From: CAZSDU01 sp964605775
GTDB taxonomy: Bacteria > Bacteroidota > Bacteroidia > Bacteroidales > FEN-979
DNA: 64,000 bases
Reading direction: 5' to 3'
Assembly (NCBI GenBank): GCA_964605775.1
Contig: CAZSDU010000001.1
Location: 186,001 to 250,000 of the forward strand
Of this stretch, positions 53,905-63,500 are shown piece by piece (the stretch's first letter is position 1; the number at the start of each line of letters is the position of its first letter). Under the pieces are notes generated by a model. That model ran no database searches, was not told the origin of the DNA, and saw nothing but the letters and a program-made list of their open reading frames with translations. Position numbers and translations under genes: made by a program.

Positions 53905-55308
53905 TTACTTCGGCCCTACCATTTTCTTAGGGTCGACAATCTTTGTAAATTCCTCCTCCGTCAGAAGTCCCAGTTCAAGGGTGGCTTCCCTCAGGGTTTT
54001 ATGCTCCTTATGGGCTTTTTTGGCAATCTTTGCAGCATTATCATATCCGATGTGCGGGTTCAGTGCAGTGACCAGCATCAGGGAATTCTCCAGATTATGG
54101 TTGATGGCAGCCATATTAGGTTCGATGCCGCTTCAGCAGTTGTCGGCAAAGGACTTACAGGCATCTCCAATCAGTCGGGCGGATTCCAGTACATTTTTTA
54201 TGATCACCGGTTTGAAAACATTGAGTTGAAAATGCCCGTTCATTCCTCCTATGTTCACTGCCACATCATTTCCGATAACCTGAGCACAAACCATGGTAAG
54301 GGCTTCAGGCTGGGTGGGGTTAACTTTTCCGGGCATGATGGAAGATCCGGGTTCGTTTTCAGGCAGCATCAGTTCCCCTATCCCGCAGCGGGGACCGGAA
54401 GCGGATAAACGTATGTTGCTGGCAATATGCATACAGCTTACAGCCAGGGTTTTTAAGGCTCCTGATGTTTCCACCATGGAATCATGAGCGGAAAGCGACT
54501 CGAATTTATTGGAAGCTGTCACAAAAGGTAATCCGGTGAGTGCTGCAATTTTTTTTGCCACCAGAACATCATACCCTTTGGGGGCATTCAGTCCTGTTCC
54601 CACAGCTGTTCCGCCAAGCGCCAGTTCACTTAAATGCAGAAGGGTATTTGTTAAGGCCCTGATACCATGTTCGAGCTGGGATACATAACCCGAAAATTCC
54701 TGTCCGATGGTTAGCGGAGTGGCATCCATCAGATGGGTACGTCCGGTTTTGATGACATCTTTGAACTGTTCCGACTTTCTTGCAAGGGTATTTTTCAGGT
54801 GCTCCACGCCCGGCAGGGTGGTTTCCACGATCATTTTATAGGCAGCAATACTCATGGCCGTGGGGAAAGTATCATTGGAAGATTGTGATTTATTCACATC
54901 ATCGTTGGGATGGATCGCTGTTTTCTCTTCTCCTCCCAGCTTTCCCCCGTTGAGCACATGAGCGCGGTTGGCTATGACCTCATTCAGGTTCATGTTGGTC
55001 TGGGTTCCTGAACCGGTCTGCCATATTACAAGAGGAAACTGATCATCCAGTTTTCCTTCCGTTATTTCATCACAGACTTTAACAATTAAATCCCTTTTTT
55101 CCGGCGAAAGAACACCCAGGTCAGAATTTACCATGGCCGCGGCCTTTTTCAGGACGGCCATGGCACTGATGATTTCCCTGGGCATGGAGGCAGGTTCTCC
55201 GATTTTGAAGTTTTCAAGCGAGCGCTGAGTCTGTGCTCCCCAGTATTTGTCGACAGGAACCTCAATGGGTCCCATGCTGTCTTTTTCAATGCGGGTTTTC
55301 ATGATCAA
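53905..55308 (-). pseudogene. fumC: Class II fumarate hydratase interrupted by one in-frame UGA
   Basis: The frame encodes a full-length class II fumarase (467 codons including the UGA) that would interconvert fumarate and malate in the TCA cycle. The catalytic motifs are intact upstream of the break: TGRTHLMDATPLTIGQE and the flexible GSSIMPGKVNP loop. At 54133-54135 an in-frame TGA follows FADNC, and the frame resumes at once as SGIEPNMAAI...NSLMLVTALNPHIGY with normal family sequence to the end (DPKKMV). There is no frameshift. Without readthrough the product is 391 residues and lacks the C-terminal domain. Causes may be a recent nonsense mutation, a sequencing error or recoding. It lies 14 bp after an ArsC-like gene in the recX-prfB operon. 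Confidence 0.88.
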
Positions 55309-55322
55309 TATTGATTGATGGT

Positions 55323-55667
55323 TTATTTCAGCAGGATGTCAATATTCTCTACAGGATCACCGATCACTGCCCTGTATTGAGCTTCCACGATGGGGCGCTG
55401 AATCAGTTTCGGATTTTCAATCAGTATCCTGATCCATTCATGATCTTCAAACTTTTTTTCTTTCAGGTTTTGTTTATAGTACGTTTCCTGGGTTCTCAAC
55501 AGATCAGCAGGTCTTGCATTCAGCTTGACCAGGATTTTTTCCATTTCTTTCTCAGTGAGCGGGTTTTTCAGATATTCCACAATGGTCAATGCTACTGCTT
55601 TATCCTGCAGGTATTTCAAACCGGCACGGGACTTTTTACAATACGGGTTATGATAGATGGTCAGCAT
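55323..55667 (-). CDS. ArsC/Spx-family (arsenate reductase-like) protein
   Basis: A 114-residue thioredoxin-fold protein, start at 55667 (MLTIYHNPYCKKS) because the upstream extension to 55760 overlaps prfB and is not family sequence. The redox motif HNPYCKKSR has a single cysteine with the downstream Arg pair in RPIVEA as in ArsC. The family comprises glutaredoxin-dependent arsenate reductases and Spx/YffB proteins; the position in an operon with housekeeping genes and without arsR or an arsenite pump argues for a general redox role. It starts 1 bp after the prfB stop. Confidence 0.87.
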   Translation of the reverse strand: MLTIYHNPYCKKSRAGLKYLQDKAVALTIVEYLKNPLTEKEMEKILVKLNARPADLLRTQETYYKQNLKEKKFEDHEWIRILIENPKLIQRPIVEAQYRAVIGDPVENIDILLK

Positions 55668-55668
55668 G

Positions 55669-56761
55669 CTAAAATGAATCTCCGAATTCCATGAGAAAGG
55701 CTTTAATAAACATATCCAGATCGCCGTCAAGCACTTCCTGTGTATTGCTGGTTTCCACACCAGTTCTCAGGTCCTTCACCATTTTATAGGGATGGAGCAC
55801 ATAACTCCGGATCTGGCTTCCCCATTCAATTTTCTTTTTCCCGCTTTCGATGACGGCGATCTTCTCCCTTTGTTTGCGAAGTTCAATTTCATAGAGCTGG
55901 GATTTCAGCAGTTTCAGCGCTTTTTCACGGTTCTGACCCTGGGATCGGGTTTCCTGACATTCGATCACGATACCGGTAGGTTCATGTTTCAGCCTCACCG
56001 CCGTTTCCACCTTATTTACATTTTGTCCGCCGGGACCGCTGCTGCGGAAAGTATCCCAACTGATATCCGAAGGATTGATTTCAATATTGATGTCATCATC
56101 AATGATCGGATAGGCATAAACTGAAGCAAAGGAAGTATGCCGCTTGTGGTTTGAATCAAACGGAGATAGCCTCACCAGGCGGTGAACGCCGTTTTCACCT
56201 TTCAGATACCCATAGGCATAATCTCCCTCAAATTCCAAGGTAACGGATTTAATCCCTGCCACATCGCCTTCCTGGATATCCACCTCTTTGACTTTGTAAT
56301 TATTCCTTTCCCCGTAACGGATGTACATACGCATCAGCATCTGCGCCCAGTCCTGACTTTCGGTTCCCCCGGCTCCGGAATTGATTTGAACAATTGCATT
56401 GAGCTTGTCTTCCTCTCCGCTGAGCATGTTACGGAATTCAAGATTTTCGACCAGCTTCAGGGTTTGCTGGTACTGTTTTTCAAGGTCCACCTCACCCCCT
56501 TCACCCTGGATAAAAAATTCCCACATCACCCATAGATCATCATAATGGCTTGACGTTATCTGGTGGGCATCCGTCCAGATTCTTTTATCCCGTATCGATT
56601 TCAGGACTTGTTCGGCGGCTTTTGGATGATTCCAGAAATCGGGAGCTTCAGTCAGCTTTTCTTCTTCCTGTATAAGTTTCAGCTTATTGTCGATGTCAAA
56701 GAAACCTCCTCAAAGCTTCAAGCCTTGACTGGAGATCTTTGATCTGGTCCAGTGTTATCAT
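55669..56761 (-). CDS. prfB: Peptide chain release factor 2, with +1 programmed frameshift
   Basis: RF2 ends translation at UGA and UAA. The gene begins at ATG 56761 (MITLDQIKDL), runs 21 codons to an in-frame TGA at 56696-56698, and continues in the +1 frame as DIDNKLKLIQEEEKL to the stop at 55669. The release-factor hallmarks are present: the SPF anticodon-like tripeptide in VRLSPFDSN and the GGQ motif in SSGPGGQNVNK. The frameshift signal is described separately. Autoregulation follows: low RF2 favours the shift and so more RF2. The start lies 2 bp after the recX stop and the ArsC-like gene follows 1 bp after, indicating an operon. Confidence 0.95.
56696..56710 (-). other. RF2 programmed +1 frameshift signal
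   Basis: On the minus strand the order is AGGAGG (56705-56710), TTT, then the slippery CTT (56699-56701) followed by TGA and C. This is the classic arrangement of an internal Shine-Dalgarno, a slow CUU-UGA-C context and a shift into the GAC frame. The internal Shine-Dalgarno stands out in a genome where such sequences are rare before starts. Confidence 0.93.
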
Positions 56762-56763
56762 AT

Positions 56764-57210
56764 TCAGATTTTCATTTCTTTCAGGACAGCAACGATCAAA
56801 TCAAACTCATATCCTTTACTCAGCGCAAAGTTGATTAATTTTTCCCGGATATTCAAGTTTTTTCCGGTTTGAATATCCTTTCTTTTTTTCTGGATCAGAT
56901 TCCTCAGGGTTTTCATGTACCCGTTTTCATCAATTTCATTGAATGCTTCTGAAATCAACTTTTCAGGCATTCCTCTGGATTTTAACTCATAAGAAATCTT
57001 GATCCTGCCCCAGTGATTGTTAAGAAATTTTCCCCTGACAAATGACCTGGAAAACCTTTCATTATTTAAAAATCCTTCAGCAATGAGTTGCTGAACCATT
57101 TTTTTTATTTTCCCGGGAGGTGTTTTCCAAGCCCTGAGTTTCATTTCAACATCCCGGGTGCATCTCTCCTGGTAAGCGCAGTAGCGTTGTATTTTTTTCT
57201 CTACTGTCAT
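56764..57210 (-). CDS. recX: RecX-family regulator of RecA
   Basis: A 148-residue helical cytosolic protein. The three-helix repeats of RecX are recognisable: KIQRYCAYQERCTRDVEMKL, then IAEGFLNNERFSRSFVRGKFLNNHWGRIKISYELKSRGMPEKLI, the segment with the most conserved (F/Y)(A)xxFVxxR-like pattern. RecX binds RecA filaments and limits recombination. recA is not in the window. It is 2 bp upstream of prfB with overlapping signals, so they are translationally coupled. Confidence 0.85.
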   Translation of the reverse strand: MTVEKKIQRYCAYQERCTRDVEMKLRAWKTPPGKIKKMVQQLIAEGFLNNERFSRSFVRGKFLNNHWGRIKISYELKSRGMPEKLISEAFNEIDENGYMKTLRNLIQKKRKDIQTGKNLNIREKLINFALSKGYEFDLIVAVLKEMKI

Positions 57211-57228
57211 GGAAATCCAAAGAAATTT

Positions 57229-57792
57229 CTATTCCAGATAAGCTGATATTTCATCAATTCTCAGGGTATTACCCAACAGTATCGCCCTGTAGGTGCTCCC
57301 TTCAGTACCTGCAGAACGATGAAAGGAAAACAAGGCTTTATCGGTTCCCTTATAGTAAATATTGTTTTCTATCTGGTCAAATTCTCTGTTCAACTGCAAT
57401 TTAACCTGGTGATAGAGCATCTGATCTTTGAATAAATCAAGAACATTCTGCAGGCTGACATCCAAAAAAAGCAGGGCATGATGATCCCAGGCTTCCCGGT
57501 ATCCATTCCTTACCCTATCATTGATGAAGTGCGAAAAATCAACATACTCGGGTGAGATGGTTCCCGGAATAATCCCATTGACAATGTCCACATAGGCCGA
57601 ATCGAGATAAAAGAGATTTTTGGCCATGTTGAAATATCTTGAGTTATGTCCGTTCTGCTTCAAATCTTGAATAACAGCATCGCTGCTGATGAATTTAAGC
57701 TGAACCGCTACTTCGGGTTTGAAAATTTGTTTCTGGGAATAAGAATAAACAGAAACCAGGAGCATTAAAATGAAAAGGAATTTTGTTTTCAT
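57229..57792 (-). CDS. Secreted protein of unknown function
   Basis: A 187-residue exported protein with a clear signal peptide (1-19, ending VYSYSQ). The mature part is alpha/beta with conserved-looking segments (SRYFNMAKNLFYLDSAYVDIVNGIIPG, FINDRVRNGYREAWDHHALLFLD) but no family I recognise. It lies 18 bp upstream of recX on the same strand and may be the first gene of the recX-prfB-arsC-fumC operon, an odd position for a secreted protein. Confidence 0.72.
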   Translation of the reverse strand: MKTKFLFILMLLVSVYSYSQKQIFKPEVAVQLKFISSDAVIQDLKQNGHNSRYFNMAKNLFYLDSAYVDIVNGIIPGTISPEYVDFSHFINDRVRNGYREAWDHHALLFLDVSLQNVLDLFKDQMLYHQVKLQLNREFDQIENNIYYKGTDKALFSFHRSAGTEGSTYRAILLGNTLRIDEISAYLE

Positions 57793-58234
57793 AATATTGG
57801 TTTAATGGATTCCGAAAATAGCATTTTTTTCAATATAAGTCTTTTTTCGCTAAAATTTCAAACAAAGCAATAGAAAAGCTGGAGGTTTCTGTTCGGCCAC
57901 CCATGGGTTCAATCTGCCTCATCATTTCCTGAAATTGATTTTCGGATTTAAAGCCTATCCCGGATCTGATGTTTTCCTCGTAAATACCCGTGCCGGAATG
58001 AAAATTTCCAGGTTTTTTATTCCCGGACTGAGCGGGTTGGCACAAATACTGCCCGCGGCGGGACATTGAAACAAGCCACAACTGGCTGATTCCGCTGCTC
58101 TGGGTGTCGGTGGCCTTATTTGTGATCACCTATTACCTGATGCATTTTACATTTTTTCGGAAACTAATGCGTTATACTTCTCTTACACGTTTTGCATTCC
58201 GGAGAAGGTATAGGATCCCGGCCTGACTTCCCTG
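57793..58234. other. Intergenic stretch with an orphan membrane-protein-like reading frame
   Basis: No complete gene is convincing here. On the plus strand 58032-58226 is open for 64 codons, has no ATG at its start, and reads like the C-terminal part of a membrane protein: a 20-residue hydrophobic run starting WLIPLLWVSV (58083-58142) followed by a basic tail ending RRRYRIPA. A second open plus frame, 57853-58067, precedes and overlaps it. A minus-strand frame (57830-58129) competes for part of the space. The region may be the decayed remnant of a gene. Confidence 0.35.
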
Positions 58235-58285
58235 TTACTTTTGTTTCTCGAAAACATCAATTTCCCTGAAATAGTTTGGGGCATA
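58235..58285 (-). pseudogene. Remnant identical in frame to the 3' end of the GH38 mannosidase gene
   Basis: Read on the minus strand this segment encodes PNYFREIDVFEKQK and a TAA stop, against PNYFREIDIFEKQK and TAG at the end of the mannosidase gene at 60514. Homology stops abruptly at 58284, where the upstream promoter of the histidine kinase begins. Both base differences change an amino acid, as expected for a non-functional copy. Confidence 0.75.
58239..58284 (+). repeat. 46-bp direct repeat, left copy, flanking the histidine kinase gene
   Basis: It matches 60518-60563 in 44 of 46 positions in the same orientation; the differences are at 58255 and 58281. Two short dyads lie within it: TTTCTCGAAA (58244-58253) and TTTCCCTGAAA (58261-58271), spaced 17 bp. 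Confidence 0.95.
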
Positions 58286-58290
58286 ATGAT

Positions 58291-58298
58291 TATATTTG
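58291..58298 (+). promoter_or_regulatory. -7 element TATATTTG for the histidine kinase gene
   Basis: TATATTTG matches TAnnTTTG, 20 bp before the ATG at 58319, and lies 6 bp right of the left direct repeat. The TTTC/GAAA dyads of the repeat therefore sit where a regulator of this promoter could bind. No clear -33 TTG. Confidence 0.5.
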
Positions 58299-58318
58299 AC
58301 TTCTCCAAAAATTGATTT

Positions 58319-60463
58319 ATGAAAATCCGTTTTCTGCTCCTTATCCCCCTGTTTCTCCTTTCCGTGTCATCTTTCCCGCAAGCGCCGAAATTGAATTCTG
58401 ACAGTATTTTCAAACTTTTAGCCAAATCGGGTAAAGACGATACCAATAAAGTCAAGCTTATGCTGGAATATTCCCGTTGTTTTTTCCAAAAAAATTTGGA
58501 TACCGTGTTACATTATAACAAGCAGGCTCTGGAAATAGCTGATAAAATTGATTTCGGTTATGGCATTGCCAGGGCCTTAAACGGGATCGCCATGTATTAC
58601 TGGTTAACCAATAAACCTGATCAGGCCATCCCAACTTTTCATCAAGCTGTGAAACAGGCAGAAAAAGATAAAAATTTCGACCTGATCGCCATGGTTACAA
58701 ATAATCTGGGGGTGTATTATGGAAAACTCGGATTTCTTGACAGCGCTGAAAAATATCATAAACTGGCCATACATGCCGGGAATATGCTCCAAGACAGGAG
58801 TCGATATGTTAAAGCGGTTGCTGACCTGGGGATGATTTATTTCAACAGGGGAAATTATGTTGATGCAATGCAGTACATCCTGGAGGCAAAAAATGTTTAT
58901 GAAAAAGAACACAAGGCATATGAACTCGTGGTTATTTACAACAGAATGGGGCTGATTTATTACCAGATCAATGATTTTAATCAAGCCATGAGCGCTTACC
59001 GGCAGGGACTTAAAGTGAATGAATCCTTAGGCGATATCAACCTCGAAATGAGTATATTACAGAATATCGGATTATTATATCATGAGGTCAAGAAAGATTA
59101 TGATTCAGCAAAAATATATCTGACAAGGGTACTTGAAATGGCCATTCAAAATAATAACCAGGATAATATCCTTTCCACTAAAGTCAACCTTGGAAATTTA
59201 GCATTTGAGAAAGGGAATTTTCAGGAGGCGCTTTCCCTATACACCGAAGCCTACACATCGCCCCTAATCCCGAACAGGATTTATGAACGCACAGCCATAC
59301 TGGTAAATCTTGCCACAGTTTATTTGAACCTTGGGGATTTGAAAAAAGCGGATGAGTACGTTAAATCGGGATTTAAGCTGGCCCATGAACAAAAATTTCT
59401 CCGGTTTGAAAAAAATGCTGTCAGGACCATGGGGGATATAGAATCCCGAAAGAAAAATTATAAAAAGGCATTCGAATACTATGTGAGGTATTCTTCTCTC
59501 CTTGATACCCTGGGAAATGAAGTGATAAAACAGAAAGTTGCCGAAGCGGTTTTTCAGGATGCCCTTAAGCAAAAGGAAACCCAAAATGCTTTATTGCAGA
59601 TGGATAATGAGCTGAAAAAACAGACCATTCATAACCAATGGTTTATCATCGGCGGGGTTATCCTGATCCTGATACTGGGGCTTATCCTGCTAATGGTGAT
59701 TTTAAAAAATAATCGTCAACAACGTGCATTAAACCGTTTGCTTGACCGGAAAAATAAAGAATTAGAGGAATTAAATATAACAAAAGATAAATTTATTTCC
59801 ATTATCGCACATGATCTCAAAAGCCCGTTTAATTCATTACTCGGTTTTCTGACCGATATGGATGAACATTTTGATGATTATGATGAACCCATGAAACGTG
59901 ATATCATTGGTAAACTGAAAAAAAGCAGTCATAATACATACAACCTTCTGGTCAATCTTCTGGACTGGACTCAATCTCAGCGCGGGCAAATAAAAATTCT
60001 AGCCAGGAATTTCCCGGTCGGAGAGGTCATTCATGAGATTTTCGGAATACTCTCGAACAGGGCAAATGCAAAACAACAGCAACTGATCAGTGAAATCGAT
60101 CCGGGATTACAGATTCATTCGGATCCTCAAATCATTAAAGCCATTTTGATTAATCTGGTTAATAATGCCATTAAATTCACACCTGCAAATGGAAAGATCA
60201 GCGTTAGCATGCATAAGGAAAATGGTTCTATGCGCTTCGAGGTATCCGATACAGGAATAGGAATTCCCCCTACACAAATCGAAAACCTGTTCAGAATTGA
60301 TGCCCAATACCGTCGCCCGGGAACCGAAAATGAGCCTGGAACCGGGCTTGGCTTAGTCATGTGCCGGGAATATACCCAAATTCTGGGTGGTGAAATCGGA
60401 GTAAAAACAGAAGAAGGGAAAGGAAGTACATTTTACTTTACCATCCCTTTTAAGTCTGAATGA
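58319..60463 (+). CDS. TPR-domain sensor histidine kinase
   Basis: A 714-residue sensor kinase. After a signal peptide (1-20, ending SSFPQ) come about seven or eight tetratricopeptide repeats (about 60-400, for example GIAMYYWLTNKPDQAIPTF and NRMGLIYYQINDFNQAM) in the periplasm, then one transmembrane helix (about 440-463), a coiled segment and the kinase core. The HisKA box is IIAHDLKSPFN with phosphoacceptor His498; the ATPase has the N box (LINLVNNAIKF), G1 (VSDTGIGIP) and G2 (GTGLGLVMC). It probably senses a protein or peptide via the TPRs. No response regulator gene adjoins, so it is an orphan here. It is bracketed by 46-bp direct repeats. Confidence 0.93.
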   Translation: MKIRFLLLIPLFLLSVSSFPQAPKLNSDSIFKLLAKSGKDDTNKVKLMLEYSRCFFQKNLDTVLHYNKQALEIADKIDFGYGIARALNGIAMYYWLTNKPDQAIPTFHQAVKQAEKDKNFDLIAMVTNNLGVYYGKLGFLDSAEKYHKLAIHAGNMLQDRSRYVKAVADLGMIYFNRGNYVDAMQYILEAKNVYEKEHKAYELVVIYNRMGLIYYQINDFNQAMSAYRQGLKVNESLGDINLEMSILQNIGLLYHEVKKDYDSAKIYLTRVLEMAIQNNNQDNILSTKVNLGNLAFEKGNFQEALSLYTEAYTSPLIPNRIYERTAILVNLATVYLNLGDLKKADEYVKSGFKLAHEQKFLRFEKNAVRTMGDIESRKKNYKKAFEYYVRYSSLLDTLGNEVIKQKVAEAVFQDALKQKETQNALLQMDNELKKQTIHNQWFIIGGVILILILGLILLMVILKNNRQQRALNRLLDRKNKELEELNITKDKFISIIAHDLKSPFNSLLGFLTDMDEHFDDYDEPMKRDIIGKLKKSSHNTYNLLVNLLDWTQSQRGQIKILARNFPVGEVIHEIFGILSNRANAKQQQLISEIDPGLQIHSDPQIIKAILINLVNNAIKFTPANGKISVSMHKENGSMRFEVSDTGIGIPPTQIENLFRIDAQYRRPGTENEPGTGLGLVMCREYTQILGGEIGVKTEEGKGSTFYFTIPFKSE

Positions 60464-60513
60464 TAATCGAATGAATCCTCTTTTTTTGGACCATCACAAA
60501 CGGAGGTTCGTAT

Positions 60514-63500
60514 CTATTTTTGTTTCTCGAAAATATCAATTTCCCTGAAATAGTTTGGGCCATGTGGGGAATTCTCACTGACCCACATCAAGTAACGAAA
60601 TGATCTGTTTTTCCCCATGAGCGGAAGAATCGTATAAGCAGCATGGCCATTCCCCCAGATATCTGGTTTTGGGATGATCAATACATATGACCAACCGGCC
60701 GCTTTGGGGTCGCCTTGTGTATCAGGAGGTTTTATACCGGAAGCAGCCCAGAGGGAAAAAGAACAAGCTCCTCGTTTTATATCCAGGGTAGAAAACAAGT
60801 GTATGCTGTCGATCTCGATTTCTTTTGCAAGATCCATGAATAACCTGCCTTCCCCGGTTTCTGACCAGAGGTCATTGGCAGAATCACCGGGTAAAAGATC
60901 GAACATTCCGTCATTGGCAACGGAAACAGACATCCCGTTTTCCAATTTCCGAAAATTGCTGTCCGCACTGCTGAAATAATATCGTTCAGAAACGCCGTTG
61001 GGCATGTGCATATCGGCATAATCTTTCATACTTACACGGAAGGGTAAATCTGACAGCTTTTTCTTCCGGATAAAAGTGAAGGCGGCTGCCGGCTCCATCA
61101 ATTCCGTAACATAACTTTTAGGCCATTTCAGTTTCATCGCCGACCTGCCCGTAAAATCATCATATAAGGCGGATACGGGAATAGCTTGATCAAAATAATT
61201 TTCAGCAAGACTGATGGCAAAAATCCTTATGGATTCGTTTTCGGGCAACTGCAGGTATCCTGAAGCCGGACCTGCATCCATCGCGTATTTGAAGAGGCAG
61301 GCATACGCGTAGGCTGCATTCATTGAGTCGCGGTGAACATGGGTTGAGAATAAGGCCACTTCATCGCGTTTGATAAAACCTGCTTCCAGGTCTTTGATGC
61401 GCTGAAATTTGTCCCAGACCCTGTTATCAAATTGTCCGATTTTTCCGTCAATTTTCTGGATACGAAGATTGGTTTTCTGACTGCCTACCCTGAAAATCCC
61501 GGATGTATCTGTGGTGGCTGAGGCAAGAATATATAAGCGGTTATAATTCCCGGTTTTGGGAAGGATAATTTTTTGTCCCTTGCACACCAGGGCGTTATTG
61601 CGACCATCGTCTGACTTGCCCAATACAAAATGAATCCCGTCAACCATCAGGGATTCAGGAAATTGTTCTGCGGGGAAGCTGAGATCCAGTGGGGAAAATT
61701 TTCCATCCTTACGGTTACTGTCACTGCTGACCACATCCTGGTCATAATTGAGTGCCAGTGGAAAGCTGATAGGCCGATCCATCTTTTTCACAGGAGCTTC
61801 CAGCCTGACGGAAAAACTCCGGATAGAAAATTTATCAAAATTGACGATGAGTTTTCCGGCTGATACCACAGCATCAGTAAGTCTGCGCTCCTGTCCATCC
61901 ACCTCAAAAGCATCGAGAATTTTTGCGGCGAGGGTAACTTCCACAGGACCGGTTTCTTTCCCCATTAGTTCCTGAAGGCGTAATATGACTCGGTCACCCT
62001 TTTCCGCTTTTTTTAAGGAACGGATATCCACCGCAGGAGTGGAAACCCCGGCAAAAGAAAACCGTTTCCCGAGAAATCCCGGATGGGAACTTACCTCAAA
62101 GGCCCTGAGGGGCTGATTCAATCTCCGTGCCTGCCATTCCGACAAACCCGCCCTCCAATCACCTTTATGTCCGTAAATGCCATACGTGAACTCATGCCGA
62201 CCCCAGTCCTGAGTGGACTGGTCGTGGTAAAAATTGGAAGTGGGGGTATAGAGTAAAGTAAGTCTGAGGGTATTATCCTTGGGTTTATCGGATCCAAACT
62301 TACTATCTTCCAGGATGCTTACTCCATAATTTCCGGATTTGTCTGTCAGGTCGAACCATTCACGGGAAGGAACTTCATACTTCTTTTCATTATTATTGTT
62401 TCTTTCTATGGTTCCAAGTCCAAGGTTGTAAGTAGCGATGGTATTGGATACACTGAGTGGAAAAGAGGCTTTCAGGCTCACGCCTTCTGATTGCCAATCA
62501 ACGATATTCCGGATGGTGATCCTTTCTATACCCGGAGAGAGCGAAATGAATTGAGTAAAAACCGAATTCCGGGCAGTTCTGCTGATTTTCAAACAATTTC
62601 TCACCGGACCATTTTCTTCCAGAATGACTTTTACCTGATCCTGAACAAAATCAAACGGAGGTTTCTGGCGGTCGTTCCAGTCCATATTCCAGGCTGGCCA
62701 GTAAGCCGGATGTTCTTTCAGGAATTCAAGTCTGGCGGGGGATGAAAGGATCTCTTTCCCGGCATTTTTATCGAGAATGCTGGCCATATCTCCCTTGTCA
62801 TTAATCGTGATTTTATAAAACTCATTTTCCAGGAACCTGGACCCGGATGAAAGACTTGTCGGGTTGTTAAGGGGTTTTTCAGAAGACAACACCTGGTAAC
62901 ATGCCAAACCCAGGGAGGGCATATCGGCAAGTAAGATGATTCTGACGGAGTATTTTTTTCGGTTGAGTATCTGTACCGGGATTTCCTTATGAGCAGGATC
63001 CATTAGTTTGATGTTTTCAGGAACCCCATCCGGATATCTGATTTCAGCCTCAACCAGATCTTTGCGGGCAATGGCAAGGGGATTATAAACCAGGATACAC
63101 TTCCCGTCAGTACGGGTATCCATGGCACGGGAAACAGCTCCAACTGAATTTTCGATGGAGGCAGCAAATTGATTCATGGCGAGGATTTCATCATTCCAGG
63201 AATACTCGTAAGCCTTGGGGATACTGGTTCCGGGAAGGATATCATGCATCTGGCTACCCAGTACCAGCCACCATGCCTGATTCAGCCGTGATTGAGGATA
63301 TTCCAGCGCCCCCAGCCAATCGGCCATCACTGCCAGGGGTTCAGCGGCCATGGCCAGTTGTTCGTTTTTCCGGTTCCAGCGTTTCATATAAGCTTGAGAA
63401 GTCAAAGAGCCTGCCGAATGTTCGGTGAGCAAGAGATCACCGGTAAAGGACGGAAGCCAGGCTTTCTGTTCAATAGTCAGGTCACGGAACAGCTGGTCTG

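Noticed and set aside
54100..54170. Selenocysteine insertion at the fumC UGA
   Set aside because: No stable hairpin with a bacterial SECIS-like loop is visible just after the UGA, the position is not a redox cysteine in the family, and no Sec genes are in the window.
57830..58129. A 99-codon minus-strand ORF in the gap before the kinase
   Set aside because: It has no signal, domain or promoter, and a plus-strand reading of the same DNA is at least as protein-like; I do not call a gene.
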